Shown here: piece by piece, positions 47,445-59,260 of the stretch
Layout of the letters: the number at the start of each line of letters is the position of its first letter
How positions within the stretch are numbered: the stretch's first letter is position 1
NCBI RefSeq assembly: GCF_021129155.1
Contig: NZ_JAJOMC010000005.1
Location: 1-64,000, forward strand
Source of the DNA: Arthrobacter sp. AK04
GTDB lineage: Bacteria > Actinomycetota > Actinomycetes > Actinomycetales > Micrococcaceae
DNA length: 64,000 bases
Reading direction: 5' to 3'
Translations under genes and position numbers: made by a program
The notes under the pieces: generated by a model
The model's database searches: none
The model's input: the letters and a program-made list of their open reading frames with translations, nothing else
What the model was told of the DNA's origin: nothing

Positions 47445-48772
47445 CGCCTTTGCTCCTTGTCGCAATGGCCCTGGCTTTCCTGGCTGTTGCGGCTGTATTG
47501 ACCGCGGCCGAGGCCGCCTTCAACTTCATTCCGCGCCACGACGCGGAAGAAGCCCTGCTGAAGAGCCGCGGGACCGCCCTGCGGCAGATCCTCTCCCGCC
47601 CGGTGGCCCACATCAGGGCGCTGCGGTTCTGGCGCATCTGGTTTGAGATGGCGTCCGCCGTTGCGGTGGCCGTCCTGCTCTACAGCCTGCTGGATAACAT
47701 CTGGCTGGCAGGCCTTGCCGCTACCGGCATCATGGCGCTGCTGGGTTTCGTGATCGTGGGTGTTTCCCCGCGCCAGCTCGGCAGGCTCCACTCAGCGGCC
47801 GTTGTACGCTCCACCGCACCCATGATCCGGTTCCTAACCTGGGTTTTGGGGCCAATCCCCGGCTGGCTGGTCACGCTGGGCAGCACGGCTGCACCTGGGG
47901 CCCCCGGCGGAGATGAGGCGTTCTTCAGCGAGCAGGAATTCCGCGAACTCGTAGAACGCGCCAGTGAGTCCGACATGATCGAGGACACCGAGGCGGAAAT
48001 GATCCAGTCCGTCTTCGACTTCGGTGACACGCTGGTCCGCGCTGTCATGGTGCCACGAACGGACATCCTCACCATTGAGGCGGGCTCCAGCCTGCGCGAG
48101 GCGATGTCCCTGTTCCTCCGCTCCGGCTACTCCAGGATTCCGGTGATTGGCGAAAGCACGGACCAGATTCTGGGCATCATCTATTTGAAGGATGTTGCCG
48201 CCGTCATCCACGAACTCGCGCCCCACGAGGAACCGCCGCTGGTGGAGTCGCTTGCCCGGGAAGTGCGGTACGTTCCGGAATCGAAGCCGGTCAGCGACCT
48301 GCTCCGTGAGTTGCAGAAGGAGTCCACGCACGTGGCCATCGTGATTGACGAATACGGCGGAACTGCCGGACTGGTCACCCTGGAGGACCTCATCGAGGAA
48401 ATCGTTGGGGAAATCGTGGACGAGTACGACACCGAAAGCGCCGAAGCCGTGGAGTTGGGTGACGGTTCCTACCGGGTCAGCGCCCGCATGGGCATCGACG
48501 ACCTGGGTGAGCTCTTCGACATTGAACTGGACGATGACGAAGTGGACACCGTTGGCGGCCTGCTCGCTAAAGCGCTGGGCCGTGTACCCATCGTGGGAAG
48601 CACGGTTGAAGTGCAGGGCGTGTCCCTGCGGGCCGACAGGCTCGAAGGCCGCCGGAACCGCGTCAGCCACATCGTTGCGGCGCGGGTGGCAAAAGAAGAC
48701 ACTGACCTTGAGGACCTCTTCCAAGAGGCGGAAGCAACCCAGCAGGGAGTTTCACGTGAGCAAGAAAAATAA
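47441..48772 (+). CDS. CNNM/CorC-type hemolysin family transporter with CBS pair
   Basis: 443 residues from GTG 47441. A CNNM (DUF21) membrane domain with about three to four helices (residues 1-140) is followed by two CBS domains (about 205-325, VMVPRTDILTIEAGSSL and VAIVIDEYGGTAGLVTLEDL) and a C-terminal CorC_HlyC domain. Members of this family export Mg2+ or Co2+. The gene overlaps era by 17 bases. Confidence 0.9.
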   Translation: MTPLLLVAMALAFLAVAAVLTAAEAAFNFIPRHDAEEALLKSRGTALRQILSRPVAHIRALRFWRIWFEMASAVAVAVLLYSLLDNIWLAGLAATGIMALLGFVIVGVSPRQLGRLHSAAVVRSTAPMIRFLTWVLGPIPGWLVTLGSTAAPGAPGGDEAFFSEQEFRELVERASESDMIEDTEAEMIQSVFDFGDTLVRAVMVPRTDILTIEAGSSLREAMSLFLRSGYSRIPVIGESTDQILGIIYLKDVAAVIHELAPHEEPPLVESLAREVRYVPESKPVSDLLRELQKESTHVAIVIDEYGGTAGLVTLEDLIEEIVGEIVDEYDTESAEAVELGDGSYRVSARMGIDDLGELFDIELDDDEVDTVGGLLAKALGRVPIVGSTVEVQGVSLRADRLEGRRNRVSHIVAARVAKEDTDLEDLFQEAEATQQGVSREQEK

Positions 48773-49715
48773 GGCCGAAAGCCACGACGATTTCGGCGGT
48801 TTCCGCGCAGGGTTCTCGGTCCTGGTGGGCCGGCCCAATGCGGGCAAGTCCACCCTGACCAACGCGCTGGTGGGCAAGAAGGTGGCCATCACGTCCGCCA
48901 AGCCCCAGACCACCCGGCACACCATCCGCGGCATTGTCCACCGCCAGGACGCGCAGCTGATCCTTGTGGACACGCCAGGGCTCCACCGCCCCCGCACGCT
49001 CCTGGGCAAACGCCTGAATGACCTCGTTGCGGACACGCTGGCGGAAGTGGATGCGATCGGGTTCTGCCTCCCGGCCAATGAAAAGATCGGCCCGGGGGAC
49101 AAGTTCATTGCCGCCCAGCTGGCCGCAGTGGGCCGCATACCCGTCATCGCCATTGTCACCAAGGCCGACACTGTAGACCGCCAGGCCCTGACGGAACAGC
49201 TCCTGGCCGTGGCCGCCCTGGGCCGGGAAGTGCTCGGGGAGGAAGGCTGGAAGGACATCGTTCCCGTCTCGGCTGCCGACGGCTTCCAGGTGGACACCGT
49301 CGCTGACGTCCTCATCAGCCACATGCCGCCGTCGCCGCCGCTCTATCCGGACGGTGAACTCACCGACGAGCCCGAAGCCGTGATGGTGGCGGAACTCATC
49401 CGGGAAGCGGCACTCGAAGGCGTCCGTGACGAGCTGCCGCACTCCCTCGCTGTGGTGGTGGAGGAAATCGTTCCCCGCGAGGACCGGCCGGAGGACAGCC
49501 CGATGCTCGACGTCCGGGTCAACCTCTACGTGGAGCGCCCCTCCCAAAAAGCGATCATCATCGGCAAGGGCGGCAGCCGGCTGCGTGAAGTCGGCACCAA
49601 TGCGCGTAAAGGCATCGAGGCCCTGCTGGGTACCCGCATTTACCTGGACCTCCATGTGAAGGTGGCGAAGGACTGGCAGAGGGACCCGAAACAGCTGGTG
49701 AAGCTGGGTTTCTGA
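48756..49715 (+). CDS. era: GTPase Era
   Basis: 319 residues from GTG 48756, which has GGGAG upstream and lies inside the end of the preceding gene; the longer open frame belongs to that gene's shadow. G1 GRPNAGKST near residue 25, G3 DTPGLH, G4 TKAD and the C-terminal KH domain (IIIGKGGSRLREVGTNAR) are intact. Era binds the 3' end of 16S rRNA during 30S assembly, a fit with ybeY upstream. Confidence 0.96.
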   Translation: MSKKNKAESHDDFGGFRAGFSVLVGRPNAGKSTLTNALVGKKVAITSAKPQTTRHTIRGIVHRQDAQLILVDTPGLHRPRTLLGKRLNDLVADTLAEVDAIGFCLPANEKIGPGDKFIAAQLAAVGRIPVIAIVTKADTVDRQALTEQLLAVAALGREVLGEEGWKDIVPVSAADGFQVDTVADVLISHMPPSPPLYPDGELTDEPEAVMVAELIREAALEGVRDELPHSLAVVVEEIVPREDRPEDSPMLDVRVNLYVERPSQKAIIIGKGGSRLREVGTNARKGIEALLGTRIYLDLHVKVAKDWQRDPKQLVKLGF

Positions 49716-49811
49716 GCCCTTCATGAGGCGCGGCCGTTGGGCCGCCCGGCAATTTCCCAGCCTGGACCACTAAAATGGGCCGGATTTCGAATTTAGAGGA
49801 AGGTTCACCAC

Positions 49812-51383
49812 GTGGGGCTAGGCCGCGATAAGCGCGACGACGGAGCTGAAGTGTCAACCGGGGGACCCGCGTCACGGCATGCGGAGGACGGCACCCTCGG
49901 AGCCGCCCGCCACCTTGGGTCCCTGCGTGGCATGCCGGTGTGGCTGAAGGTCGTCACCGCCGTAGTCTCCGTGGCCATGATTGGCGGGATCGCCTTCGCC
50001 GGTTTCTGGTTCCTGCGCCTTCAGAACAACATCTCCAAGGCACCGCTGAACGCCGGCGGCGGCAACAACGAGCAGGTGAGCGACGCTACCGGTCGGATGC
50101 AGATCCTGATCCTTGGCTCCGACACCCGCGACGGCGAAAACGCCGAGTACGGCACAGCGGACGATTCCAAGGGCTACGGCAAGTCGGACGTCATGATGAT
50201 GATGGACATCTCCGAGGACAACAAGCGCGTCAGCGTCATCAGTTTCCCCCGGGACCTGCTGGTGGACATTCCCGAATGCAAGGATGAGGAAACCAACCAG
50301 GTCTATCCCGCCCGCAGCGGCGTGATGATCAACGAGGCCATGGCTGAAGCCGGCATCGGCTGCGCCGTGGACACAGTCAACCAGCTCACCGGCCTTGAAG
50401 TGGACCACTTCATGATGGCGGACTTCACCGCTGTGAAGGAATTGTCCAACGCCGTTGGCGGTGTCGAGGTTTGCATCAGTGACGCCGTTTACGATCCTGA
50501 TTCCCGCCTTCGGCTGCCCGCGGGCACCTCGGCGGTCCAGGGTGAAATGGCCCTCGCGTTCCTGCGGACGCGCCACGCGTTTGCCGACGGCGGCGATTTG
50601 GGCCGGATCAAAGCCCAGCAGGGCTTCCTGTCCTCCCTGACCCGCAAAATCAAGGACGACGGGACCTTGTCCGATCCGGGCCGGATGCTCAAGATCGCCG
50701 ACGTCGTGACCCAGAACCTGACCGTGGACGAAGGGCTGGCCTCGGTCCCCAGCCTGCTCACCATCGGCAACCGGCTCAAGGACATCGACATCAGCAAGGT
50801 GGCCTTCGTGGCCGTGCCCACCGCTCCGGCGCTGGCGGACCCCAACAGGCTGCAGATTGCCGAGCCCGATGGTTCCCAACTGTTCGCCGCCCTCCGGCAG
50901 GACGTGGATCTGACTGATCCCACGGCACCTACACAGTCGCCCACTGAATCGCCTGCACCCCCCACAGCGACCCCCACCGAGACGGCACCCCAGCTGCCGC
51001 CCTACGACAAATCCCTGCAGCCTGTCACCGTGGCCAACGGAAGCGGCGTTCCCGGACGCGCCCAGGAAATCGTGCAGGCCCTGGTCTCGGGCGGCTTCAC
51101 CCAGGCAGGCCAGTTCGAGGCCACAGCGGTGGAGCAGTCGGTGGTCTATTACGGCACGGACTTCGCGGACGTGGCTGCGGACGTCGCCGCGGTGCTGGGA
51201 ATCCCTGCCGCGCAGATGCTGCCGGCCCCCAATGTCGCGGGCGTCCAGGTGTACCTGGGCACCGACTTCACCACGGGAGTGACGTACGGGGCTCCTGCCG
51301 CGCTTCCGGAGGACATCGTCAACCAGACGGCGAAGGATGCTTCCTGCCAGCAGGCCAACCCGGCGCTCATCGTCCAGGATTAG
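49812..51383 (+). CDS. LCP family cell-wall ligase (LytR-CpsA-Psr) with LytR_C domain
   Basis: 523 residues from GTG 49812 (GAGGAAGG upstream). One transmembrane helix (about 46-68), then the extracytoplasmic LCP domain with LILGSDTRDG near 97, SVISFPRDLLVDIP near 141 and FLRTRHAFADGGDLGR near 252. A Pro/Thr linker (about 375-395) leads to a C-terminal LytR_C domain (about 400-490). LCP enzymes attach glycopolymers to peptidoglycan. No polymer synthesis genes are adjacent. Confidence 0.92.
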   Translation: MGLGRDKRDDGAEVSTGGPASRHAEDGTLGAARHLGSLRGMPVWLKVVTAVVSVAMIGGIAFAGFWFLRLQNNISKAPLNAGGGNNEQVSDATGRMQILILGSDTRDGENAEYGTADDSKGYGKSDVMMMMDISEDNKRVSVISFPRDLLVDIPECKDEETNQVYPARSGVMINEAMAEAGIGCAVDTVNQLTGLEVDHFMMADFTAVKELSNAVGGVEVCISDAVYDPDSRLRLPAGTSAVQGEMALAFLRTRHAFADGGDLGRIKAQQGFLSSLTRKIKDDGTLSDPGRMLKIADVVTQNLTVDEGLASVPSLLTIGNRLKDIDISKVAFVAVPTAPALADPNRLQIAEPDGSQLFAALRQDVDLTDPTAPTQSPTESPAPPTATPTETAPQLPPYDKSLQPVTVANGSGVPGRAQEIVQALVSGGFTQAGQFEATAVEQSVVYYGTDFADVAADVAAVLGIPAAQMLPAPNVAGVQVYLGTDFTTGVTYGAPAALPEDIVNQTAKDASCQQANPALIVQD

Positions 51384-51429
51384 CCGCCGGCACGGAGCGG
51401 AAACGGCGCCAGGAGAGCGTTGGTTAACG

Positions 51430-51477
51430 ACATAAAGCGGGGCCCACCAGTTCAAACCGGTGGGCCCCGCTTTATGT
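51430..51477. terminator. Bidirectional terminator between LCP gene and M13 peptidase gene
   Basis: A perfect 19-bp inverted repeat (51430-51448 with 51459-51477) with a 10-base loop. The arms end in AAAGC/GCTTTATGT, so U-rich ends exist in both directions. It lies between two convergent genes and should stop both. Confidence 0.9.
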
Positions 51478-51481
51478 CCTG

Positions 51482-53434
51482 CTACCAGATGCTGACGCGT
51501 TCCTCCGGAGGCATCCACATGCCGTCCTGTTCGGTGACCTCGAAGGCCTCGTGGAAGGCATCCAGGTTTTTCGCGATGGCGTTGGTGCGGAACTCGTTGG
51601 GGGAGTGCGGGTCCGTTGCGAGGCGGCGGACGGCTTCCTCGGGCCGGATGACCTGGCGCCAGCCGGCCGCCCAGGACGCGAAGAAGCGCTGTTCCCCGGT
51701 AAGGCCGTCCAGCACGTCCGGTTCCTTCCCGTCCAGGCTGATCCGGTACGCCTTGTAGGCGATCGCCAGGCCAGCCAGGTCGCCAATGTTCTCGCCGAGG
51801 GTGAGGCGTCCGTTGACGGTATGCCCGGGGGCTGCGTAGGGGGAAAGGGCATCGTACTGTGCCACCAGCTTCGAGGTCAGCTTTTCGAACGCCTCCCGGT
51901 CCTCTTCCGTCCACCAGTTCCGGAGGGCGCCGCCGCCGTCGAACTGGGAGCCCTGGTCATCAAACCCATGGCCGATCTCGTGCCCGATGACCGCGCCGAT
52001 TCCGCCGTAGTTCACGGCGTCATCGGCATCCGCCGTGAAGAACGGCGGCTGCAGGATCGCGGCCGGGAACACAATCTCGTTCATCATCGGGTGGTAGTAG
52101 GCGTTGACCGTCTGCGGCGTCATCAGCCACTTGTTGCGGTCCACCGGCTTGCCTACCTCGTCAAGGTGCCGGTCGACGTCGGCGTTGTGCGCCCGCTCAA
52201 CGTTGCCCAAAAGATCGGTGGGATCGATCTCGACGGCGGAGTAGTCGATCCACTGGTCCGGGTAGCCGATCTTCGCCCGGAAGCCCTCCAGCTTCCGGAG
52301 GGCCTCGGCCTTCGTGGCGTCACCCATCCAGCCGACGGCACTGATGCTCTGGCGGTATGCCTCAGTGAGATTGGTAACGAGTGCCTGCATCCTCGCTTTG
52401 TGGGTCTCGGGGAAGTGCCGGGCCACGTAGATCTGCCCCACGGCCTCTCCCAAAGCGGCCTCGACGACGCCCACCCCGCGCTTCCAGCGGTCCTTGTTGC
52501 GGGGCGTGCCGCTGACGGTGGTGCCGTAGAAGGCGAAGTTGGCGTCCACGACATCCGAGGAAAGGTACGGTGCTGCAGCGCTGACCACCCGCATCGCCAG
52601 CCATTCCTGCCAGTGGGCCAGCGGCTCGGAGCCGAGGAGGGCAGCGGCGCCTTCAAAAAACGGAGGCGTGCTCATGACGATCTCCTGCCGCTTGCCCGCA
52701 TCGATGCCGGCGGCCTCAAACCACGTGGGCAGGAGCGGGAACAGCGCTGAGGCCTCGTCCGCCGTCTTCAGGTTGTACGTCTTTTGCGGGTTCCGAAGGG
52801 TGACGTTGTCCCAATGGTGGGACGCAAGCTTGGTCTCCAGTGCCACCACGCGCCCGGCGGCTGCGCCGGCATCAGCAACGCCTGCCAGGCCGAGCATCGT
52901 CTTCACGTGCGCGGCATAGGCGGTGACCATCGGAGTGAACTTTTCTTCCCGGTAGTAGGACTCATCGGGAAGCCCAAGGCCACCCTGCCCGGTGTACAGG
53001 AGGATCCGGTCGGGGTTACCCGCATCCGGCGCAGGGTAGATGTAGAAGAGACCGCCAACATCGGCACGGAACAACCGGCCTGCCAACGACACGAGGTCCA
53101 CCACGGAGCTGGTGGCGAAGACTTCTGCAAGGCGCTGGCGGATCGGCTCAAGGCCCTTCGCTTCAACGGCGGCCTCGTCCATGAAGCTGTTGTAGAGGTC
53201 CCCGATTTTCCGTTCGATCCCGCTGGCGGCCCCGCCCTTGGCTGCGGCTTCTTCGATAATGTCGCGGACAGCAATTTCCGAACCGTCCCGGAGGGCGGTG
53301 AACGTGCCCTCGAGCGGCCGGTCATCGGGAATTTCGGTGGCTTTCAGCCATGCGCCGTTGACATGCTGGTAAAGGTCATCCTGCGGCCGGACCGTGTGAT
53401 CAATGGTGGACAGGTCGATCCCCGAAATGGGCAC
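51482..53434 (-). CDS. M13 family metallopeptidase (neprilysin-like, PepO)
   Basis: 650 residues from ATG 53434. Zinc site HEIGH at about 483-487 (VIGHEIGHGFDDQGSQFD) and the third ligand in ENIGDLAG about 60 residues later; substrate motif NAYYHPMMNEIVFPA. There is no signal peptide or membrane helix, so this is a cytosolic peptidase, like PepO of lactic bacteria. Length (~650-690) is normal. Monocistronic; its stop lies next to the shared terminator. Confidence 0.95.
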   Translation of the reverse strand: MPISGIDLSTIDHTVRPQDDLYQHVNGAWLKATEIPDDRPLEGTFTALRDGSEIAVRDIIEEAAAKGGAASGIERKIGDLYNSFMDEAAVEAKGLEPIRQRLAEVFATSSVVDLVSLAGRLFRADVGGLFYIYPAPDAGNPDRILLYTGQGGLGLPDESYYREEKFTPMVTAYAAHVKTMLGLAGVADAGAAAGRVVALETKLASHHWDNVTLRNPQKTYNLKTADEASALFPLLPTWFEAAGIDAGKRQEIVMSTPPFFEGAAALLGSEPLAHWQEWLAMRVVSAAAPYLSSDVVDANFAFYGTTVSGTPRNKDRWKRGVGVVEAALGEAVGQIYVARHFPETHKARMQALVTNLTEAYRQSISAVGWMGDATKAEALRKLEGFRAKIGYPDQWIDYSAVEIDPTDLLGNVERAHNADVDRHLDEVGKPVDRNKWLMTPQTVNAYYHPMMNEIVFPAAILQPPFFTADADDAVNYGGIGAVIGHEIGHGFDDQGSQFDGGGALRNWWTEEDREAFEKLTSKLVAQYDALSPYAAPGHTVNGRLTLGENIGDLAGLAIAYKAYRISLDGKEPDVLDGLTGEQRFFASWAAGWRQVIRPEEAVRRLATDPHSPNEFRTNAIAKNLDAFHEAFEVTEQDGMWMPPEERVSIW

Positions 53435-53537
53435 TGAAACTCCTTCTTATGGAGAGCGGCGGCAGGAAACACAGCGCGCGGCGTCTGCATGGTGGACTTT
53501 ACTGACGGTAGTGCCCTTTCATCTTACGCACCCGTGT

Positions 53538-53550
53538 TACTCTCAAAAGG
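53538..53550 (+). promoter_or_regulatory. -10 element of the leuA leader transcript
   Basis: TACTCT at 53538-53543 fits TAnnnT and is followed by exactly six bases and then the leader GTG at 53550, so transcription is predicted to start on the start codon. The arrangement is the same as at leuS. Confidence 0.55.
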
Positions 53551-53578
53551 TGCGTGCAGAGCTCCTTCTTCTTAGCTG

Positions 53579-53606
<28 letters not shown>
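53550..53606 (+). CDS. Leucine-rich leader peptide of leuA
   Basis: 18 codons, VRAELLLLSCRGEASDAI (initiator GTG), then TAG. Four consecutive leucine codons (CTC CTT CTT CTT, 53562-53573). It begins at the predicted transcription start with no SD, 138 bases before the leuA ATG. The 3' half of the peptide overlaps the 5' arm of the RNA stem listed next, so a ribosome paused at the leucine codons would change that fold. Leader elements of this kind upstream of leuA are known in actinobacteria. Confidence 0.8.
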
Positions 53607-55427
<1,821 letters not shown>

Positions 55428-55515
55428 CCTTCGCACTGCCGTGCCGCAGGAAGCTGCCGGCGGCACGGCAGCACGCGGCACGGCTGTGCCGGCAAAGAAT
55501 GGGAAGATAAAAGGC

Positions 55516-56268
55516 GTGGCCCAACACTCTTTCGCCTCCCGCGCGTACCGGGACGACGCCGTCGTGCTGCGTACCCACAAGCTGGGTGAGGCGGACCGGA
55601 TCATCACCCTGCTGACCAAGCACCATGGCCAGGTCCGGGCTGTCGCCAAGGGGGTGCGCCGCACCAGTAGCCGGTTCGGGGCGCGCCTGGAACCTTTTAT
55701 GGTGGCGGACCTCCAGCTTGTGTCCGGCAAAACGCTGGACATTGTGACCCAGGCAGTGGCCAAAGGGGCGTACGGGGGAAACATCGCCGCGGACTACGGC
55801 CGTTACACGGTGGCGGCTGCCATGACCGAAACGGCCGAGAAGCTGACGGACGTGGACGGTGAGGCCGGAACAGCCCAGTACAACCTGCTGGTGGGTGCGT
55901 TGGCTTCACTCAGCAGGGATGAACATGCAGCCGGCCTGATCCTTGACTCCTACCTTCTCCGGGCCCTGGCCACCGGTGGCTGGGCACCCAGCTTCACGGA
56001 CTGCGCCCGGTGCGGCATGCCGGGCCCCCACAGCGCCTTTTCCGCTCCCCTGGGGGGAATGGTCTGCAGCGGATGCAGGCCCCCTGGCTCGCCGGCTCCG
56101 GCGGCGGAGACGGTGGTCCTGCTGGCGGCGCTGTTGACCGGGGACTGGACAACGGCGGACGGCTCCCTTCCGCTGCACCGGAAAGAGGCCGCCGGCCTGG
56201 TGGCCGCATACCTGCAATGGCACCTCGAACGGGTGCTGAAGTCCCTCAAACATGTGGAGCGTAGCTGA
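55516..56268 (+). CDS. recO: DNA repair protein RecO
   Basis: 250 residues from GTG 55516 (GGGAAG upstream); an upstream in-frame start at 55441 would add 25 unconserved residues. N-terminal OB-fold ([23 protein letters not shown]), helical core, and the zinc-binding cysteines CARCG and CSGC near 160-190. RecO helps load RecA on SSB-coated DNA. It overlaps nothing but is two bases from uppS, the same pair as in mycobacteria. Confidence 0.95.
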   Translation: MAQHSFASRAYRDDAVVLRTHKLGEADRIITLLTKHHGQVRAVAKGVRRTSSRFGARLEPFMVADLQLVSGKTLDIVTQAVAKGAYGGNIAADYGRYTVAAAMTETAEKLTDVDGEAGTAQYNLLVGALASLSRDEHAAGLILDSYLLRALATGGWAPSFTDCARCGMPGPHSAFSAPLGGMVCSGCRPPGSPAPAAETVVLLAALLTGDWTTADGSLPLHRKEAAGLVAAYLQWHLERVLKSLKHVERS

Positions 56269-56270
56269 CA

Positions 56271-57098
56271 GTGGCCCTCGGGAAGAAGAACACCGCCTCA
56301 CGGAAGCGCACCCACCCGGTGGTTGCCCCGTATCCGCACCCCTCCGGCGCCGTGGCGCCCTCCATCCCCGCGGAGTTCATTCCCCGCCATGTTGCGATCG
56401 TGATGGACGGAAACGGCCGCTGGGCAAACCAGCGCGGCCTGCCGAGGATTGAAGGGCACAAGGCAGGGGAGCCTGCCCTGCTGGATGTGATGGCAGGGGC
56501 CATTGAGCTGGGTATCGAGTATGTCAGCGTATATGCCTTCTCCACCGAAAACTGGCGCCGGTCACCGGAAGAAGTCCGCTTCCTGATGGGATTTAACAAG
56601 GATGTGCTGCGCCGGCAACGCAACCAGCTCGATGAATGGGGAGTCCGGGTCCGGTGGTCAGGCCGGCGGCCGCGGCTGTGGGGCTCGGTCATCCGCGAGC
56701 TGGAGGAAGCGGAAGAGTTCACAGCGGGCAACAGCACCTGCACGTTGACCATGTGTGTTAATTACGGCGGCCGCGCAGAGATCACGGATGCTGTTTCCGC
56801 CATCGCTGCGGAGGTGGCTGCCGGCAGGCTGAAGCCCGGTGCCATCACCGAGCGGACCATCCAGAAGTACCTTGACGAGCCGGACCTGCCGGACGTGGAC
56901 CTGTTCCTCCGCAGTTCCGGGGAGCAGCGGCTCTCCAACTTCCTGCTCTGGCAGTCCGCTTACGCAGAGTTCGTGTTCATGGATACCCTGTGGCCCGATG
57001 TGGACCGCCGGACGCTCTGGGCCGCCGTTGAGGAGTACGCCCGGCGTGACCGCCGCTATGGCGGTGCCGTGGATGCGGCCGCACCGGCCGGGTCCTGA
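56271..57098 (+). CDS. uppS: Cis-isoprenyl (undecaprenyl/decaprenyl) diphosphate synthase
   Basis: 275 residues from GTG 56271. Extends FPP with IPP in the Z configuration to the polyprenyl carrier for peptidoglycan and other wall polymers. [11 protein letters not shown] at about 45-55 holds the catalytic aspartate, followed by [11 protein letters not shown] and the IPP site [15 protein letters not shown]. The first 38 residues are a basic extension typical of actinobacteria. Operon with recO. Confidence 0.95.
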   Translation: MALGKKNTASRKRTHPVVAPYPHPSGAVAPSIPAEFIPRHVAIVMDGNGRWANQRGLPRIEGHKAGEPALLDVMAGAIELGIEYVSVYAFSTENWRRSPEEVRFLMGFNKDVLRRQRNQLDEWGVRVRWSGRRPRLWGSVIRELEEAEEFTAGNSTCTLTMCVNYGGRAEITDAVSAIAAEVAAGRLKPGAITERTIQKYLDEPDLPDVDLFLRSSGEQRLSNFLLWQSAYAEFVFMDTLWPDVDRRTLWAAVEEYARRDRRYGGAVDAAAPAGS

Positions 57099-57156
57099 TT
57101 CCCGGGTCCACTGGCCACGGTAAGCCCTTGAAACGGCAGGGCCCTGCCGGCACCCG

Positions 57157-58188
57157 TCAGGTTGAGTACGCCCTGAGCCACGCTGCCAGGTCACGGCAGG
57201 CTTCCTCCCGCACCGCGCGGCGGGACAGGAAGACGTCGTGGATGGCGCCCGGATAGCGGAAGACGGCCACCCGCCGTCCCAAGCGCAACGCACGGTGGGC
57301 CGTTTCCTCGACGTCGATCACGGCGTCGGCCTCCATCATCTCCGCGGACCACTCGATCTGGATGCGCGTGCGGTTCGAGAGCAGGACCAGCGCCGGGGCC
57401 CTGATATCCAGCCTGCGCTCCACCGCGGCATGGCCGGCAAGGACCGCTTTGGCCCAGCCGGCCCTGATGGGAAATGATGCCCTGGGACGCCACCGGGGGT
57501 CGAAGTGCCATTCGCCGTGGGCCTCGTCGCTGACGCTTTGCCAGTATCCGGGCATCTCCGGGAGCCACAAAGGACGGCGGGGGTCGGCCCTGGACAGCGG
57601 ATCCACCAGGTGCATGGCAATGGTGCGGATGATACTGCTGCCCTGCAGTTCCAGCCACGGGGCGTTCAGGATCAAGGTGCCCAGTGCCGTCGGGTTCCGG
57701 TCAGCCCACAGTGCCGTGATGAGCCCGCCCAGGGAATGGGCCAGAACGTGGACGGTAGGTTCAACCCCCGGCCCCAGGAGTTCGGTGACGTCTTCCCTGA
57801 TCGCCGCGAGGGCGGCGGCCAGGTCCTCGTCATAGACAGCCAGATCTTCGGTGAAACCCGGCGTCTGCCAAGGGCGGAGGCTGCGGCCGAACTTGCGCAG
57901 GTCCACGGCGTAAAAGGGGAACCCTGCGTCGGTCAGGTACTCTGCCACGTCCGCCTGGAAGAAGTAGTCAGCCCAGCCGTGGACGTAGAGGACCACGTCG
58001 ATGGCGGGCCGCCCTGCCGTCGCCGGTATAGGCCCCGGCCGCGTGGCGCCGCAACGGACGAGGGTCGCGCAGACGTCGCCCTCGTCATCCGGGGCAAGGG
58101 GAAGGACCCGCTGCTCGAAGCGCGGGCCCAGGACATCGGCCGTCCACAGAGCCTCGTCCGTCTCCCTGCCAACCTGTGTGCCGCTCAT
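57157..58188 (-). CDS. Alpha/beta hydrolase (monoglyceride-lipase-like), copy 2
   Basis: 343 residues. VVLYVHGWADYFFQAD near 68-83 (oxyanion), AHSLGGLI near 151 (nucleophile serine) and the histidine in GAIHDVFLS near 320; the acid should lie in ADAVIDVEE near 290. It is clearly paralogous to the next gene: HGW(A/S)DYFF, GRSLRP and the C-terminal HDVFLS-x2-AVR are shared. Its start overlaps the upstream copy's stop by four bases (ATGA). No signal peptide. Substrate unknown. Confidence 0.88.
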   Translation of the reverse strand: MSGTQVGRETDEALWTADVLGPRFEQRVLPLAPDDEGDVCATLVRCGATRPGPIPATAGRPAIDVVLYVHGWADYFFQADVAEYLTDAGFPFYAVDLRKFGRSLRPWQTPGFTEDLAVYDEDLAAALAAIREDVTELLGPGVEPTVHVLAHSLGGLITALWADRNPTALGTLILNAPWLELQGSSIIRTIAMHLVDPLSRADPRRPLWLPEMPGYWQSVSDEAHGEWHFDPRWRPRASFPIRAGWAKAVLAGHAAVERRLDIRAPALVLLSNRTRIQIEWSAEMMEADAVIDVEETAHRALRLGRRVAVFRYPGAIHDVFLSRRAVREEACRDLAAWLRAYST

Positions 58189-59186
58189 CCGCTGTCCCGG
58201 CTGCCGGATGGTTCCGGTTCCTCGTCCCCGTAGGCCCGAAGCCAGCGCGCCAACCTGGCGTAGGCGTCCGCGCGTACGGCGGCGGGGGAGAGGAACACGT
58301 CATGCAGGGCGCCGTCAATCCGCTCCACGGTGACGGTGCGGCCCAGGATCAGGGCGCGGGCAGCAATGATGTTCACGTCAAGGACGGCGTCCGTCCGCCG
58401 CATCTCTTCAGACCAGAAGAGCCCGTTGGCGCTGCCGCTGGACAGCAGGACAAGGATGGGCACCTCGATGTTGAGGCCCCGCGCCACCCGTGCGTGCCCG
58501 GCCAACACGGCACTGAGCCACCCCGCCCGCACCGGAAAAGCCATGGGGGGACGGTATCGGTCATCCAGCGTCCACTCGCCATCGGCCGAACTGCTGATGG
58601 TGCGCCAATAGAAGCCACGCTCCGGCAGTCGGAGCACCGCCTCTGGACGGAACCGGGCCACGGGCCCCACCATCCCCGCCGTTGCACGCCGTACCAATGA
58701 ACTGCCGTGCATCTCAAGCCAGGGACTATTCAGGACCAGGCGCGACACCCGGCCCGGATGCCGGCTTGCCCAGAGCACGGCCACCAGCCCTCCCGTCGAA
58801 TGCCCCATAAGGGTTAAGGACGGGTCCGCTCCGTCCTGGCTGATCAGCCGGCACGCGGTGTCGATTTCGGCGTCATAATCCCCGAGGTCCGAGACATACC
58901 CGCCCGGCGATTCCGGACGCAGGCTCCGGCCGTGGTTGTGCATGTCCAGCGCGTAGAAGTCGTATCCAGCCGAAGACCAGAAGCGCGCAAGGTCCACATT
59001 GAAGAAATAGTCACTCCAGCCATGCAGGAAAAGGACCACCCTGCGGCGCGCGGATGAGGCGGGCAAGGTCTTCAGGGCAGGACGGAAGCGGACAAGGGTG
59101 GCCGTCCGTTCCACGCCGTCCGGACCCGTGGCCTGGAAGGCGTGCGACTCGAAGTCCCCGCCCAGGATGTCCTTCTGCCACTCCAT
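58185..59186 (-). CDS. Alpha/beta hydrolase (monoglyceride-lipase-like), copy 1
   Basis: 333 residues from ATG 59186. [16 protein letters not shown] near 50-65, the serine elbow GHSTGGLV near 128, and HDVFLSP near 300. Tandem paralogue of the following gene and translated first; the two form a two-gene operon divergent from pyrD. The catalytic elbow has T instead of L between S and G. Serine-hydrolase/lysophospholipase-like; substrate unknown. Confidence 0.88.
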   Translation of the reverse strand: MEWQKDILGGDFESHAFQATGPDGVERTATLVRFRPALKTLPASSARRRVVLFLHGWSDYFFNVDLARFWSSAGYDFYALDMHNHGRSLRPESPGGYVSDLGDYDAEIDTACRLISQDGADPSLTLMGHSTGGLVAVLWASRHPGRVSRLVLNSPWLEMHGSSLVRRATAGMVGPVARFRPEAVLRLPERGFYWRTISSSADGEWTLDDRYRPPMAFPVRAGWLSAVLAGHARVARGLNIEVPILVLLSSGSANGLFWSEEMRRTDAVLDVNIIAARALILGRTVTVERIDGALHDVFLSPAAVRADAYARLARWLRAYGDEEPEPSGSRDSG

Positions 59187-59260
59187 GGCTTTATGCTAAT
59201 CCGCTCCCAGTTCGGCCTGCTCATTTTGGTCCGGGCCCTCCAAGACGGAAAACTAGAGGC

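Noticed and set aside
49872..51914. 680-codon minus-strand frame crossing the LCP gene, terminator and M13 gene end
   Set aside because: It runs through a perfect bidirectional terminator and two real genes and has no family similarity.
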